Positions 10,561-22,897 of a stretch of 56,783 nucleotides of DNA are shown here, piece after piece (the first letter of the stretch is position 1; every line of letters begins with the position of its first letter). The stretch comes from Folioceros fuciformis (lineage: Eukaryota > Anthocerotophyta > Anthocerotopsida > Anthocerotales), in contig JBNGIO010005918.1 of assembly GCA_049999805.1 (NCBI GenBank), positions 140,357 through 197,139 of the forward strand. Direction: 5' to 3'. The notes beneath the pieces were generated by a model that saw only the letters and a list, made by a program, of their open reading frames with translations, had not been told where the DNA came from and made no database searches. The position numbers and the translations under genes were made by a program.

Positions 10561-12600
10561 TTGGAAGAAGCTCGAGCAACTATGTGGAGTAATGGAAACA
10601 TATACCTCAAGTAGGTATTATTGGATAACAAAGGGTTATTTAATGTTTATAACCTACATTAGGGTTAAGTATTTAGGGTTACGAAAATACATTGTATATA
10701 AGACACTTTAATTGCGAACATAATGTAGTAGTTGTTGTATTCTTGCTTTTATGCATTGTTAGAGTCTTGCACACATGCTTGCAAATTAGGAGGCATATGA
10801 ACTTCATGTATCTTCCCATGCCATAACATTGACAATTGTGTTTTATTAAGTGACTACTTAAAGAACACAATTATGAATGTCGTGACATTGTAGGCATTTG
10901 TAGATTAGCTTATATTAACTTATAAATTTCTCAAACTAAGTATTAGTAATCTATACCTAGATATACTACCTCTCTTAACTAAAGTCCCAATCTATACGAA
11001 AGTTATATTTATTCCAAGGCAACACGAGTAACACTTAAGCTATAATTAGTCCATAAAGACTTGTGTGGCACTATGTCATATCCTTCATTTAGTCACGCAC
11101 TTTATTTCATGCCAATTGTGATGTAAAAAATATGAATTATTTTGCACAAGTCAAAATGAGCAGACAAATTTGAGTAGTTTGTAGACATGGTTGAATGACA
11201 ACTCGTCACTTGAGTGTAGGGTGTGTGTATAGATGGAGGAGGAAAATTTGTGGCAAGGCCTTTCACTTAGCCTTGTATTTCCAAAAGCATTCTCAAGTAA
11301 AGAAATGCACGATATTTTCAGGCTTAAATGATGTTGTTAATTGATGTCTATGTAGTTCGAAGCTACCAACTCCATGCTACACAATTTTCACCTCTTTAAG
11401 AGGTATTAGATTGAGGTTGTCTCCTAAATCACTTCACTGAAGAATAATATGTCCACTTCATTTGTTGAAGTCAAGAGACCATTTGATGCATGGTTTGGTT
11501 GCGTTTGGCATAGAGCTTGCATTAGCATTATTTCAAGTTGTTTCGAATGTGATTGAGAGTGTAGAAGATCTTATATTTAGATCATGTTTGGATATACAAT
11601 CCTTAAGAAATAACTTAGGGCACTCTAGAGATGGACACACAATAGATTTTGTTTTCGAACTACTTAATATATCTCATACTTGTATGTTCCCTTAATTCTT
11701 TTTTCTCTTGTAAATAATATTTATTATTTATTTTAGAAAAAAAAGAGAAAATAGATCTAACTTTAGAGAAGGAGATGCAAAGGGAGATAAACCATGATAA
11801 GGACACTAGGGGCTAACCCCCTGAAGTCTAATGACTACAAATAGCACCTAAAACACCATGGTTTGGGAGGATAAAGGGTCTACCTACCACTCGAGTTGGT
11901 AATGCTATCTCTCCTACCAACGTTGTCCTCCGGCATATGGCATTACCCAACTCCCGCTCAAGAGCAATGGAAACCCCTTGCCAAGAAGATGCTATAATAC
12001 ACAAAAGAGGAAGACCAAGCTTATATTTCTGGTTATAAACCGTCTTGGTACAAGACTTCGAAAACGTAGAACCCTTATATATAATGGCCTCCGATCCTAT
12101 TGTTTGTCAACACTGGTGCAGGAAGAACTTATGTGCAAGAGCAACTTATTAGCCTAGCAATTTAACTTTACTAACTACTCATGTGATATGACCTGGTAGT
12201 TCGATTTATAGCCTTTGTTTCATATGTGTTTAAATGCACACCACTTGTGTGTAGAAATATTTATCTTCTTCCAATGAATTTATCATTCAACTTGCACTCA
12301 AATTAATTGGGAGGTGTCAACTCTAGTGGTTGTGGTAGGTAGACCCATGATATCTTGGGTGGTGCTAGTAGTTTTTAGGCTTAGCGGCTTTCGGGCTAGC
12401 TCCCTCACTCACTGGTTAGGATAGATGGTTTCCCATCTTTTCTTTTCTCAAGAAAAACAGTGCTCCAATTACGAGTTTGTATAAATTTCAATCTATTTAT
12501 TTTAAAATATTTATTTTTTAAATATATTTTATTGTTATTATTGCACTCTAAACATCACTCTTGCACAAATCATGTTTTATCTAGAACGCCCTCCCGGCCC
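10561..12600. other. AT-rich intergenic DNA upstream of COG6
   Basis: Nothing recognisable. Short frames at 10679-10870 (minus) and 11462-11695 (plus) lack motifs. The region contains A/T tracts (for example 11700-11750 and 12480-12540). The shift to GC-balanced sequence near 12590 marks the COG6 5' UTR. Confidence 0.5.
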
Positions 12601-12804
12601 TAGGGAGCTCTGTGTCCTCTTCCCAGGGGCGAGGAAAGAACTCCCACAAGTCCGAGTCTACGTCCAAGCTTGTGCACTTGTATCGTTCCGATACAGCCTG
12701 CGCTCATCTTCCCTCGTCAGTATTTATTAAAGCTGGTCCTTCTCTGTACATACCGAAATCTCAATACACGAACGACTGCTCGGGTGTTTACGGCAGCGGG
12801 AGCC

Positions 12805-15800
12805 ATGGCGACTGCACCGGGGCTGGCGCGCAAGCTGAAGAAAGTTTTGGAGACCCGTACCGACTCCCCGGAGCTGCTGCCATCACTGGGAACTCTATCC
12901 ACTTTCTACACCGAAAACACTCTGCAGGCCCGCAGGAATCTGCGAGCGACGATTGAGAAGCGTGCACTGATGATCAATGACGAGTTCCTCAGAGCATCCG
13001 AGTCCGCTCAGAAGGTCTTATATATTGGTCATTGCGTTACAGCCACCTTTCAGACCCCCGCATCCATGCAGCTCCGCACTACGAGAGCTCAGCCCATGGC
13101 GGACTTTCCCTGTCGATCATAGGGTTTTGCTTCAGCAGTATTCATGATTCCGATCTAACGGTTTATGTCAAGGTTCGTGGTCTGAGGTGATCACGTGTGT
13201 GTTGGCTAGGCTTTGGACGTGGTGGAGTTGGAGGTCGCTGGGTTAGCAGAGTGCTGTGACAGGTAAGGTTTCACCTTCAAAATCTTTGGTTCCTATGTTT
13301 GGAAGAAAGTCTGGTCTTCAAGTCTGTGATGGCCTGACTGATCTCACGTCTGTGATGATTTGACAGAATAGCGAAGTCATTGAGCAGCTGGAGTGACACC
13401 ACCGGTGATATAGTGACAGCTACAGACAGGCTCAAGCAGGAGCTTGAAAACACCAACCAGAGACAAGAACTGATTGCAAACTTTCTGCACAATTATCAAC
13501 TCTCTTCTGAGGAGGTATGCATGTTCGTGTGAGCAGGAAGTAACTTCGGGCATCCTACCTCGTTAGGCATAAACATTCGATCCGGCATTCCCAGGTGAAT
13601 GCATTACGTGAAGATGATCTCAACGAGAACTTTTTCAAGGCACTTGCACGTGTGCAAGAGATACATTCTAACTGCAAGGTTCTATTGCGTACGCATCACC
13701 AGGTATTCTCTCTTCTGTCGAAACTTGAGAAATCTTTGACATGTTGATGCCTCTTTAATAAGTGGTGGAGTCCTTCCTTTCGTCAGCGAGCAGGACTGGA
13801 GTTGATGGACATGATGGCTGTTTATCAAGAGGGGGCATATGAGCGACTTTGCAGGTACTCAGTTGCTGTGCAGTCTGAAGTCTTGAAAGCATAGAAGTCT
13901 TGCCCCTATCATAAATAGGTGTTAACTGCAGGAAATTTCCATTGCGCCTATGATCTAATTAGTCATCTTGGTGCCTTTTGTTTCACATGCTGCAGCTCCT
14001 CATGTGCCCGTTTCTCAGTTTGCTGATTCTGGCAGGTGGGTGCAGGCAGAGTGTCGGAGCCTCGGTGATAATGATACCCCTGAAGTCAGTGACCTTCTGA
14101 AAACAGCTGCAGCAGCTTTGAAGGAAAGGCCGGTTCTTTTTAAGTACTGTGCAGAGGAGGTGAGGGGATACCACGCTGTCTATTGTTGTGTATGAGAAGG
14201 CTGCAATCCGATGTCATTTGCAGATTGGTGAAGACCTGCTACTCAGTTAGCTATCTTTGACTGCAAACAACAGGTGGCCAACACAAGACACAACGCCCTG
14301 TTTAGGCGCTTCCTCAGTGCACTTACACGAGGAGGTCCTGGTGGAATGCCCAGACCCATAGAAGTACATGCACCTGACCCGCTCAGATATGTTGGTGATA
14401 TGCTTGCATGGCTTCATCAGGTAAAGCTTGAACAAACTCTCCAGAGTTTTCTAGGATTGCATCTTGAGATGAATTAGTTTGAATTAAGACACATGACTTC
14501 CTCTTGCAAAATTCAACAGGCCCTGGCATCTGAGCATGATCTTGCTCTGGCTCTCTTCAGCACCGATGCCACATTAGCCAATGGCTCTCGGAAGGGCTCA
14601 TTTGATGGTTCAGCATCCAGGCGCTTTTATAGAGAGTTGGATAGAGAGGAGAGCAAGGTTGAGACAGACATGGCTTTTGTACTTGATCGAGTATTTGAGG
14701 GAGTATGCCGGCCCTTCAAAATAAGGGTGGAACAGGTCTTGCAATCACAGCCGGGTCTCCTGTTGGCTTATAAGCTCAGCAATCTACTAGAGTTCTATAC
14801 ACACACCGTAAGTAGTATTGTGTACAGTAACGTGTGACCCATGCCAGGATGGTTCTATCCGCAAGCTTGTGGGCAAACTTGGCAGATGACTTGTTTGGTG
14901 GCAAATTTGCAGGTCTCTGAACTACTTGGGCATGGTGCAGCTCTTTCAGTAACAGTGAGAGATTTAACAGATGTCTCCAGGCGGACATTCTTTGATATCA
15001 TGAAGGTGCATGGAGAGAAGCTTTTGAGATATCCATCTCCTGTCGCAGCTGACCTGTCACCTCCTGCAGCAGTAGGGGAAGGAGTTTCATTGTTGCTAGA
15101 ACTTATTGACAACTACGAGAGGATGATGGTCCCGGCGGGGGGCAGCAAACCAGACTTTGATCCAGTTATTGATGCTATTCTGAACCCTTTGAAGCAAGTG
15201 AGTTCTCATGCAGCCAGCACCAGAGAATTTTACGTAAACTGGAGAACACAAAGCTAATTATCTGTGTGGATATCTACAACAGATGTGTGAACGGGCTGCA
15301 GAGTCATACGTGGGGAAACCTCAAATGACACACGTCAGGAAACTTAGCAGTGGTGGTGTAGACACTGGTCGCAGCTCTGGGACTCAACGCAGGGCTAATA
15401 CGGTTGAGACTATCCTGACTGGGTCACACATCTCCATCCCGATGCAAGTAGGAGTCATTCCAGTTTCTATTTGCACTCCCTTCCCAAGCACGTCCCTGCG
15501 TATGCCCTCCTCCTTGGAATTAATACGTGCGTGGTTTGATTGCAGGGAGTGACGGCCTTGCGACGCATTTTCTTGGTGAACTGCTTTTCAGCTATGCAGC
15601 AGCCTATGTCGTCACATGCTGTTGCGGGAAGGTGTGTGAAAGCACTGGGAAATCTGATTGAGGGACACATGACAGCACTTGTGGACCAGGAATCCAGTGC
15701 GATTCTTGAAAGGTGTGGCCTCAACAAAAAGTTGCAGTATATCAGTGAACATGAATCAGTGGCATCTGGGCTTGCGGAAACAGTGGCAAACGGAGCCGAC

Positions 15801-16085
15801 GTCCACCCGGTGGGTGATGTCAATGAGTTGTCCCCTCTAGCGGTTGCCGAGTCTCTGCGGACTTTCTTTGGCCTCTTGGCAACAAAGGAGGGGGCCGTAC
15901 GAGAATTTGAGCAGATCCAGGTTCCGCGTCTTAGGAGTGAAGCGAGCAGCAGAGTGGCGAGGGCTTTGGCGTCTGGTTATGAGGCGCTGTATCTGGCTGT
16001 CAGTAACCCTGCAAATGGTTACCCGGATCCTAAGACACTGCTCAGGCACACTCCCGAGCAGGTCCGGACTATGCTTGGGATTTAA
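12805..16085 (+). CDS. Conserved oligomeric Golgi complex subunit 6 (COG6)
   Basis: Eleven exons: 12805-13014, 13210-13262, 13367-13514, 13595-13702, 13787-13854, 14036-14159, 14274-14420, 14520-14807, 14913-15197, 15283-15447, 15546-16085. Together they make 2136 nt, 711 aa, with every junction in phase and every intron GT-AG. The start ATG opens a typical plant COG6 N-terminus ([20 protein letters not shown]). Other conserved blocks: [146 protein letters not shown], and the end [13 protein letters not shown]6 is a lobe-B subunit of the eight-protein COG tether that docks intra-Golgi retrograde vesicles and keeps glycosyltransferases in place. Nothing is truncated; it appears functional and single-copy here. 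Confidence 0.97.
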
Positions 16086-19000
16086 GTTCTGGATCCAGAA
16101 ATCCCGCCGAGCGTGAGGGTAATGGATGTCTTTGCGGCCGATTGTTTCCCTTTGGCTCGCGGACCAGTGCCTTGATGGTCCTGGTTGGACACGCTCCACG
16201 TTGCTGCAAGCTGGAAACTTGCCAAAGACGGCCGGCTCTGACATCAGCGTCGTCCGTGGATTGTGGGATTGTGGTAACGGCGAGGAGAGGGTGGAGCTCA
16301 CAGAATGCCACTTCCTCACAGCGGTCCACATACTCTAGATTTGCTGGGAGGGCTACAAGTGTCCAAATGTATCGGACGGACAAACAGTGAAAGCGAAATT
16401 GGAATCCGCATCCCGCTTTTGTATGTTTGTTTCACAGCTGTAGGCCTGGTGCAGCTGTGCAGAGCTCCAGCCACCCGCGGACGGGAGAGGTGGGGTCGTC
16501 ACGTACGGCCTAATTATTACGGATCTCCTGACAGAGGAGCACGGGATTCCCGTGAGGTCAAATTGCACACGAAATGGGATTTGCTTTTCACCGCGGTTCG
16601 CGTTCATTCATGTGGATGTACATATTTACGGTGGTTCGGAGTTCGAGCTGTGGGTCCCAAAGATTCCATATATAATTGCCCCATTATCCGCCTCATTGCG
16701 TTCCGTTTGGAGAGTAATGGCGCGTAATGTACAGTATATCCGGAAACCGGTACTAGTCCCGCGGGCGATTCGACGTCGCAAGGTCGCGACTCGCGGGGAA
16801 GCAGGGGAGTGGGAACGACAGCACCCGACCACCAAACCGGCAAACAGGGGGCAGCAGGAGCATTAGCACTGCAGGCATCGGGTAGGCAATTATGTACAAT
16901 CGGTCTTCGCCGTCGCTGGCATGTCTGCCGCTGTTTCTTTGTGAGGAGATCCGTCTCTCCCGGCCGGCCCGACCCCAGCTTCAGGCTGGCAGATCTCCGG
17001 TGCAAGATGTGGGCGTGGGCAGCTTCTGTCAACAGCCCCGTCCATTGCGTGGCTAACCGAATTTGCTCTTCTCTACGTTGGGACTAGTGCCCGAGAAGCA
17101 ATCCACCCCACAAAGTCATATCAGGTTTTTGCCGCACTTTCTCTCTGACAAGCTGTGAAACCTTGTGTGCTCTTCCTTGGTAGAGAAATGTGTGCTTGTT
17201 AGCCATGCCGTCATGAGGTCAGGGTAAGCAAGATGTGTCTGCGCGCATCAAGTCTTCATGCATGCGATTCCAACTCAGCCTCCAGACTGCACCACTGTTT
17301 GAAGCTCTCTATCTAGCTAGTAGCTTCACACAACTTGCATCCACCGACTCTTGCTTGCCGTGTGCAGGGTGAACGTGAACCTGTGCCCAGGATCCACCCT
17401 CCGATCGCCCAAAACTTCAACCGGTACCAACCGCACAATTTTGCGGTATGCTTTCCCGCCCATATGCATACCCTCTGCTTGCTCTGGCCAGGGTGAAGGG
17501 GATCACGCGATGTTCGACCTCGACCTCACGTCTTTGCGTCAACTGGCCTTGTTTGTTGGACGCCAGATCTAGACTGGTGCAAAATACTGGCGTCTGCCTT
17601 CCGTCAAGTGGTGATCCTCATTACCACCGCGAGGCTGAAGGCTACTACATGTATACAAAGGCTTGCAACGTCTGCCTTAATTTCAAGGTGCGAAGTCACA
17701 CTTGAGGACACCTCGTGTTGCAGGGCTCCAGAAGCTCAAGGCTGTTTCCAGCACTCTATTTTAAGAGCTTTGAGGATCGGACTGGGCAAGTGCTTTGGAT
17801 CCGTGGAGCTGCGTGCAGGCATACTTGAACAAATGACGTATCCGAGGGTTTGAGGAGGACAGCATCATGCACGACCTGACCAACAGCATCCTCGGTGGCT
17901 TTGTTTCATGCCCTTTGGCGCACGACAGTAACTCTCCATCGACAAGTGCAGGTATCCGTAGTACTAGACCTTGCTCCAAGAAGGTGCGCCTGCCTTGCGA
18001 TTCACAGATAAGCTAGCGGAACTCTCTCGGTCGATTATGCGTGGTCTGCTCCTTGTGACAATCGTTGCCTTAACCTGCTGTCAACGATTACTTTCGAGGA
18101 ACTGTTTGCTTACAGGATCTCAGCTTGTTAATATCCAGGAGCCCGGTCTGTCTCTAACACGTTCCCATGTTCTGAAATCGTGACAGTATCCTTACGGACA
18201 GAGTCTTGTATTCTGAACTGAATGGAATTACGACACTGGACACTGACGCAAGGTCTATTGCCATCAGTGTTTGCTTGCCCTGTGCGGATATTTTTCTTCC
18301 ACCCACTTGTCGCAATCCATTCTAGAGCGTCCCGGTTTCGTGACACTGACCTAATTCCCGCAGCTTCGAGGAATACAGACCACGTGCGATAGCGGCTCTG
18401 CAAGTCTTAGCTCTTGCAACTGCAAGACTAGCAGTTTTCTCTCTACCTGCGCGCCGTATTTAGACTTGACCGCCAATTCTCCTTGTGTCAACAATCACCT
18501 GCCAGAGCTAGGTTTGGTAGCTAGATTCTGAATGTGACTGTCGATCTCTACGTCGGTGACCAGCAGAATTAATTTTTTGGAATCTTCTCAAAATTTAGTG
18601 ATGTCTTGGACTTTCTCTCACCATAGTCGTCGGTGGGTTCATGTCCCTGGCTGTAAAATGATGTTGTGCTGTCGTCATGTACGTGAAACCTGGTGTTGGA
18701 CAGATTCTTTCCTAAAGTATGGAGGCAGAGCAGGTGTTGAGAGCTTCCGTTAACAACAGTGTACTTAGTTGTCAATTACAGGACGCCGGGGGGTGGACGT
18801 TGCCCATTCCTACCCGAGCATGTGTTTAGTAAACAGTAGATGTCACTGTAGTTCTAAACGGTTGGGTCCGTTTTTGCTCTCTCCCATTATCCTTCGCAAT
18901 CTCTCTAGATAAGCGCTTCCTCTTTCACCGCTCCTTAGAAATAACAGTACCTCTTAATAGTAATAACGTTGCGTCGACTCTAATTGGGAACCCATCCCAA

Positions 19001-19160
19001 AAGCTCTTGCCTACCCCCAATTGCATAGCACTCGTCTCAAGCTCTACCTACGCCTTCATGCCAATGCCTTACATTCCAAACCTGCGAAGTTTGTTTTAAA
19101 TGATGATATTTGTTGCATTAGTAAACAACTACCATCAGCCCAAAAAACTTATGGGCATAA
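16086..19160. other. COG6 3' flank and gene-like spacer without identified gene
   Basis: This 3-kb stretch has genic base composition, unlike the AT-rich spacers. Its frames (for example 16305-16727, 16552-16866, 17448-17705) overlap on both strands and show no domain, no consistent splice chain and no known microRNA. It probably includes the COG6 3' UTR and possibly an unrecognised non-coding transcript. I could assign nothing. Confidence 0.4.
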
Positions 19161-19178
19161 CATGGAAAGTATGACGGT

Positions 19179-21263
19179 TTAGCCTCCACTTCTATGCACC
19201 ACAAATGGAGTCAAGCTACAACTGGGTTGGCCCACTCCTTCCGTCAATGGGGGTCGCCCTTTCCTTCCCCAACCTTTTTTTTCTGGTAGGCGCCTCCCCA
19301 TGGTCAGCACCCTGTGGCCTACTTCGCGTCTGGACGGCCATGATGGGTGTTTCTCCATAGTACCCGTCATTGAGGCCTTCTAATCCCTCTAACTTCCTTA
19401 GCATGCTAGCTTCAGCGTCCTCCCATACTGCCATAAGCGCGTCCTTGATCTGCACTATTGGGTCTACCTTTGGGCCAAGTGGTGAGGCGGCTACAACTGG
19501 GGGCTGGGCAATCCTCACGTGCTTCCCTGTTGTTGGGCAGAGAACGCTGCCGGCCTGAAGCCCTGATTGCTTGCAGTCGGTGCATAGCCTTTTGAAATCA
19601 CCATTCCCTTGTCGCGTCGCCGAGGGACAACTTCTTGCGAAATGTCCAAACCCCCCGGCAGTTGTAACATTGAATGGTGGTTAGCTATCTAGGATTCCTC
19701 GTCATTTGGTTTCGCATCCCCATGGTCGCCAATTTTTGCAGGTTCGGAGGATATGCTGTCTTTGGATATCCTACCATTGGTGCCGCCTCCTAGATCTGGT
19801 AAGTGTCCTCCAGATACGTCTCTTCCCCTTCTTCCTCATAGTCCAACAGCTGCACCTTCATATGTGGGCAGCTTGCCCTTGAGTGTCCTTGCTGGCCACA
19901 AGTTGAACAGTACAGCTTTGCTCGACCCCCTGTAGCGACCCTCCGCCTTTCGTGGTCCTTTATCACATTAATGTGGAGCTTCTCCAATTTGGCCATCATT
20001 TCCTCCATCTTGTTTCCCTGTTGTTTCGCTTTCTTGGCCGCCGTCTCCACCGCCTTTCTTGCATGTTCGGCGTCTCTCCTGGCGCTCAAAACTTCCTGCT
20101 TTGCCTTTGCCAGCTCCCTTCCTGAGTGTGGGCTTCCATTCCATCCCACTTTTGGGTGTCCTTTTTTTCTTCCTCCGGCTGCGCTTGTCACCAGATGATT
20201 CTTCCTCAGAACTGTCGATGTCCTCTCCTGGGGAGCTGTTGGACGAGTCCCTAGGAGAGCTTTCCCCCTCCGTCAATTCACCCTCCGAGGACGAGGAGTA
20301 TTTTTTTTCTTCTAAACTTTCTTCTTACCTCCCCGATTCTTCCTCTCCTCCTTCCAGGATTTCTTCCTCTCCTCTGCGTTGGACTCCTCATAATTTAGTG
20401 CAGCCCGGATTCCTCGTTCCAAATCCTTTTATGCCTGAAGACATACTTGCCTCCCCGTTTCTGTGCCTAGACCTCTAGCAAACTATTGTATGGCCATGAG
20501 CTTTGAATGAGGGCTAGTGCGGTCCCGCAAACTGTGAAATTGTTCCACAGGCATGCAATGTTTCCTTCGCAGTCTCTCGAGTTTGGACAGAACATACCCC
20601 TCCACATCCACGCCTCGAAACCTCTCATAGAAAGCTATTTTTAGCGCGTCAAAGGTAGTTTGGTGGGGTGGACAACTTGAGGTACTCCCGCTTGTACCAC
20701 TTGGCCACAGCTCCTCGCAGGACTCTGAAAAATAGCTGAACGCGCTGCGCGTCTCTGGCTTCCTGGTTAGCAATAGTCAGCTGCTCAAACCGCTCCACAA
20801 AGTCATCAGGATCCTCATACCCCTTCTTTTCCCCATATAGTGGGTAGGACTCCTTCGCAGTCACAACGACACGGGTAGTAGCCATTGCTACCGTGGTAGT
20901 GGTTACAACAACTATAGTAGCAGATGCAAGTACCACGCTTGAATTGACTTCTACACCCACAAAATTTGTCTGGATTGACATTGAGCGAGGCAATCTGGAA
21001 TGGGGGTCAACCAGCAGGCTCGGATTAGGGTACCTGGGCCCAGATACCTCCTCCAAACCCGAGAGTTGCGGATCTGACTCAAATGAAATCTGACCTTCAA
21101 TTCCAGGCTAGCTCCTTGTCCCTCTTCCTTGTGCAGCAGGTGTATTCTCCCGTTGCAACCTTCTGGCAACTCTCTGCAACCTCTCTGCTATCTGGCATTG
21201 CCGCTTTGCCAAAGGCACTTTTGCACAATCAGGCTTAGAGTTGCTGGTCTTCACCCGAGGCAT
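19179..21263 (-). pseudogene. gag of an LTR retrotransposon (Ty3/Gypsy-like), decayed
   Basis: Reading starts at ATG 21263 (MPRVKTSNSKPDC) about 100 nt after the PBS. A retrotransposon gag domain follows (plus 20480-20860): DPDDFVERFEQL, LFFRVLRGAVAKWYKREYLKL, AFYERFRGVDVEGYVLSKL. Next come an acidic/basic low-complexity part, a Lys/Glu/Ala-rich coiled coil (near 20000-20100) and a CCHC zinc knuckle, CSTCGQQGHSRASC (near 19890). A second knuckle, CYNCRGFGHFARSC (near 19630-19665), is readable across a run of six G. Several frameshifts and a TAG early in the frame show the copy is dead. No protease, reverse transcriptase or integrase follows; similarity stops near 19160. Confidence 0.8.
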
Positions 21264-21362
21264 CCATCAACCTATCACTACCTAGACTCTCTATTCATGC
21301 TACTCTATCTAGACTCTCTATTCAGGGATTGGTTACTCCTACCTACGTTCTTGACAACAATA

Positions 21363-21386
21363 CATTCCCCAGCAACAGCGCCAAAA
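21363..21386 (-). other. Primer-binding site of the minus-strand LTR element
   Basis: Immediately after the LTR end (minus strand ...CTCCACA) the sequence reads TTTTGGCGCTGTTGCTGGGG. This resembles the TGGCGCCGTTGCCGGGG primer site used by plant Tat/Athila-type Gypsy elements. Two positions differ from that form. It fixes the orientation of the element (minus) and the inner end of the LTR. Confidence 0.75.
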
Positions 21387-22884
21387 TGTGGAGTAAAATG
21401 TTGTGTCCGGGGACATCACGAGGCCCACACAAACTCTCTATGTCGTTGTAGCCATGGGATTCGATCCCAAGGGAACGATTTGTGCCAAGTAACACAAGTC
21501 TCTTCTACTACTGGCTCTTGCCTAGGTCAGACCTTATCCCCTACCGCTTCTACTACCTGCTGGCTCCCTACCACTACCCCCAGTTAGCCTAGCTACTGCG
21601 GACCCTACTCTACGACTCTAGTCCCTACTCTACGACCGCGGTTGTGGTCTTCGCGACCACTAGTAGCATCCACGACCGGTAGTGGGTTTCACGACCACAG
21701 TGGGTCCCACCCAGAACCTAACTAATATTTTTTGGCTCAGGTGCCGTCGTGGGTTTCCACACGGGTTTCTACTCTAGGGGTTTCCAGACTCACAGGTCGG
21801 GCTTATTAGGGCTCTCCATTCAGGCAGGGGCTAATCTTTCAGGGTCAAATCCCCGCAGGCCACTACACCTCCTCTCACACCTATGTACGCATACACACAA
21901 ACACACACACACACACACACCAGGGTTCTAGCGAACACCCGTTCCTCACAGGTCCGTCCCCAAACCTCTCCAATCCTCTAACAATGTCCACCAATCTCCA
22001 AAAATTTCCCAGCAATCAGCCACAATCTTCCACAGCCTAAACGTTTCTTTCACAACATCCCAAAATCTCTCAACTCACTCTTCTGTATTCGCAAATCAGG
22101 GAATCAGGGAGGGAGGAATTCTCCCTCCACTCTGCGCAGCAGGCGGATTCGTTCCCCTCTCCTCGACTCACGGCCAGAAGACCTTCCTCTCACACACTCA
22201 CTCCTTCACCCTCCTTCTCCTTACACATGCTCTTCTTCACACTCGCTTCTCACACACACTCTCTTCTTCAACCTCGCTTCTTACACACTTCTCACAGCAT
22301 ATTGTAAATGCAACCAAAGGATCAGAGAATAAGGGAAGGGGGAGATCCCCTTCCACTCTGTGCACTGGCAGATTCGTTTCCATTGCCTCAGCTATAGTCC
22401 ACAGGCAGTTGTTTAGGGAATAAGGGAAGGAGTAGCTCTCTTCCACTCTACGCGACAAGTAGATTCGTCCCCATTACTCCACACCGTGGATCACAACGAA
22501 TAACTTGGGGGATAGAGGAAGGTGACCTTCCACTGAGCAGAGGTTCCACTGATTCGTCTCCCTCACCACCCGTTGTGGAGCAAGAACTCTCGGCTTTCCC
22601 TCCGGGGTGTCGCGCCTGCACAGCCCACCCACACCTCCCTTGTCTTAGACATGGACAGCACGAGGACCTTACTGGGAGCGGGTCACCGATTGTTTGCTGA
22701 TTAGCGAGGCGCCAACAAGCCTCTTTGTACACCCTCATCAGGCGGGATCATTGCCGCCATAAAGTTTGGTCTCCGGCAGTCAAGCGCTCTTAATTACGAG
22801 TGGTACCAAGTCCAAGAAAGCATCTCCATCAGATCTTAACTAAATATTATTCTAAGATGCAATGAATTCTGGCCTATCCTACTA
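21387..22884 (-). repeat. LTR copy 1 of the minus-strand retroelement (~1.5 kb)
   Basis: It aligns over its whole length with 29690-31116. Shared blocks on plus: the start TGTGGAGTAAAATGTTGTGT, a GGGAACGATTTGTGCCAAGT block, a CACGACC...GTGGGTCCCACC block, repeated CTCACACAC-rich and GGGGAATAGGGAAGG-like blocks, and the end TCCAAGAAAGCATCT...CTATC. Read on minus it should start TG and end CA; this copy's start has mutated to TA. A pyrimidine-rich tract on plus (22885-22900) corresponds to the PPT. It includes a CA microsatellite (21893-21920). It lies between 3'-end ORF sequence (higher coordinates) and PBS-gag (lower coordinates). Confidence 0.8.
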
Positions 22885-22897
22885 CCGCGCTCGCTTT

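Noticed and set aside
21448-21470. GATTCGATCCC resembling a tRNA B box
   Set aside because: It lies in the LTR, the T-stem context is wrong, and no A box or cloverleaf can be drawn around it.
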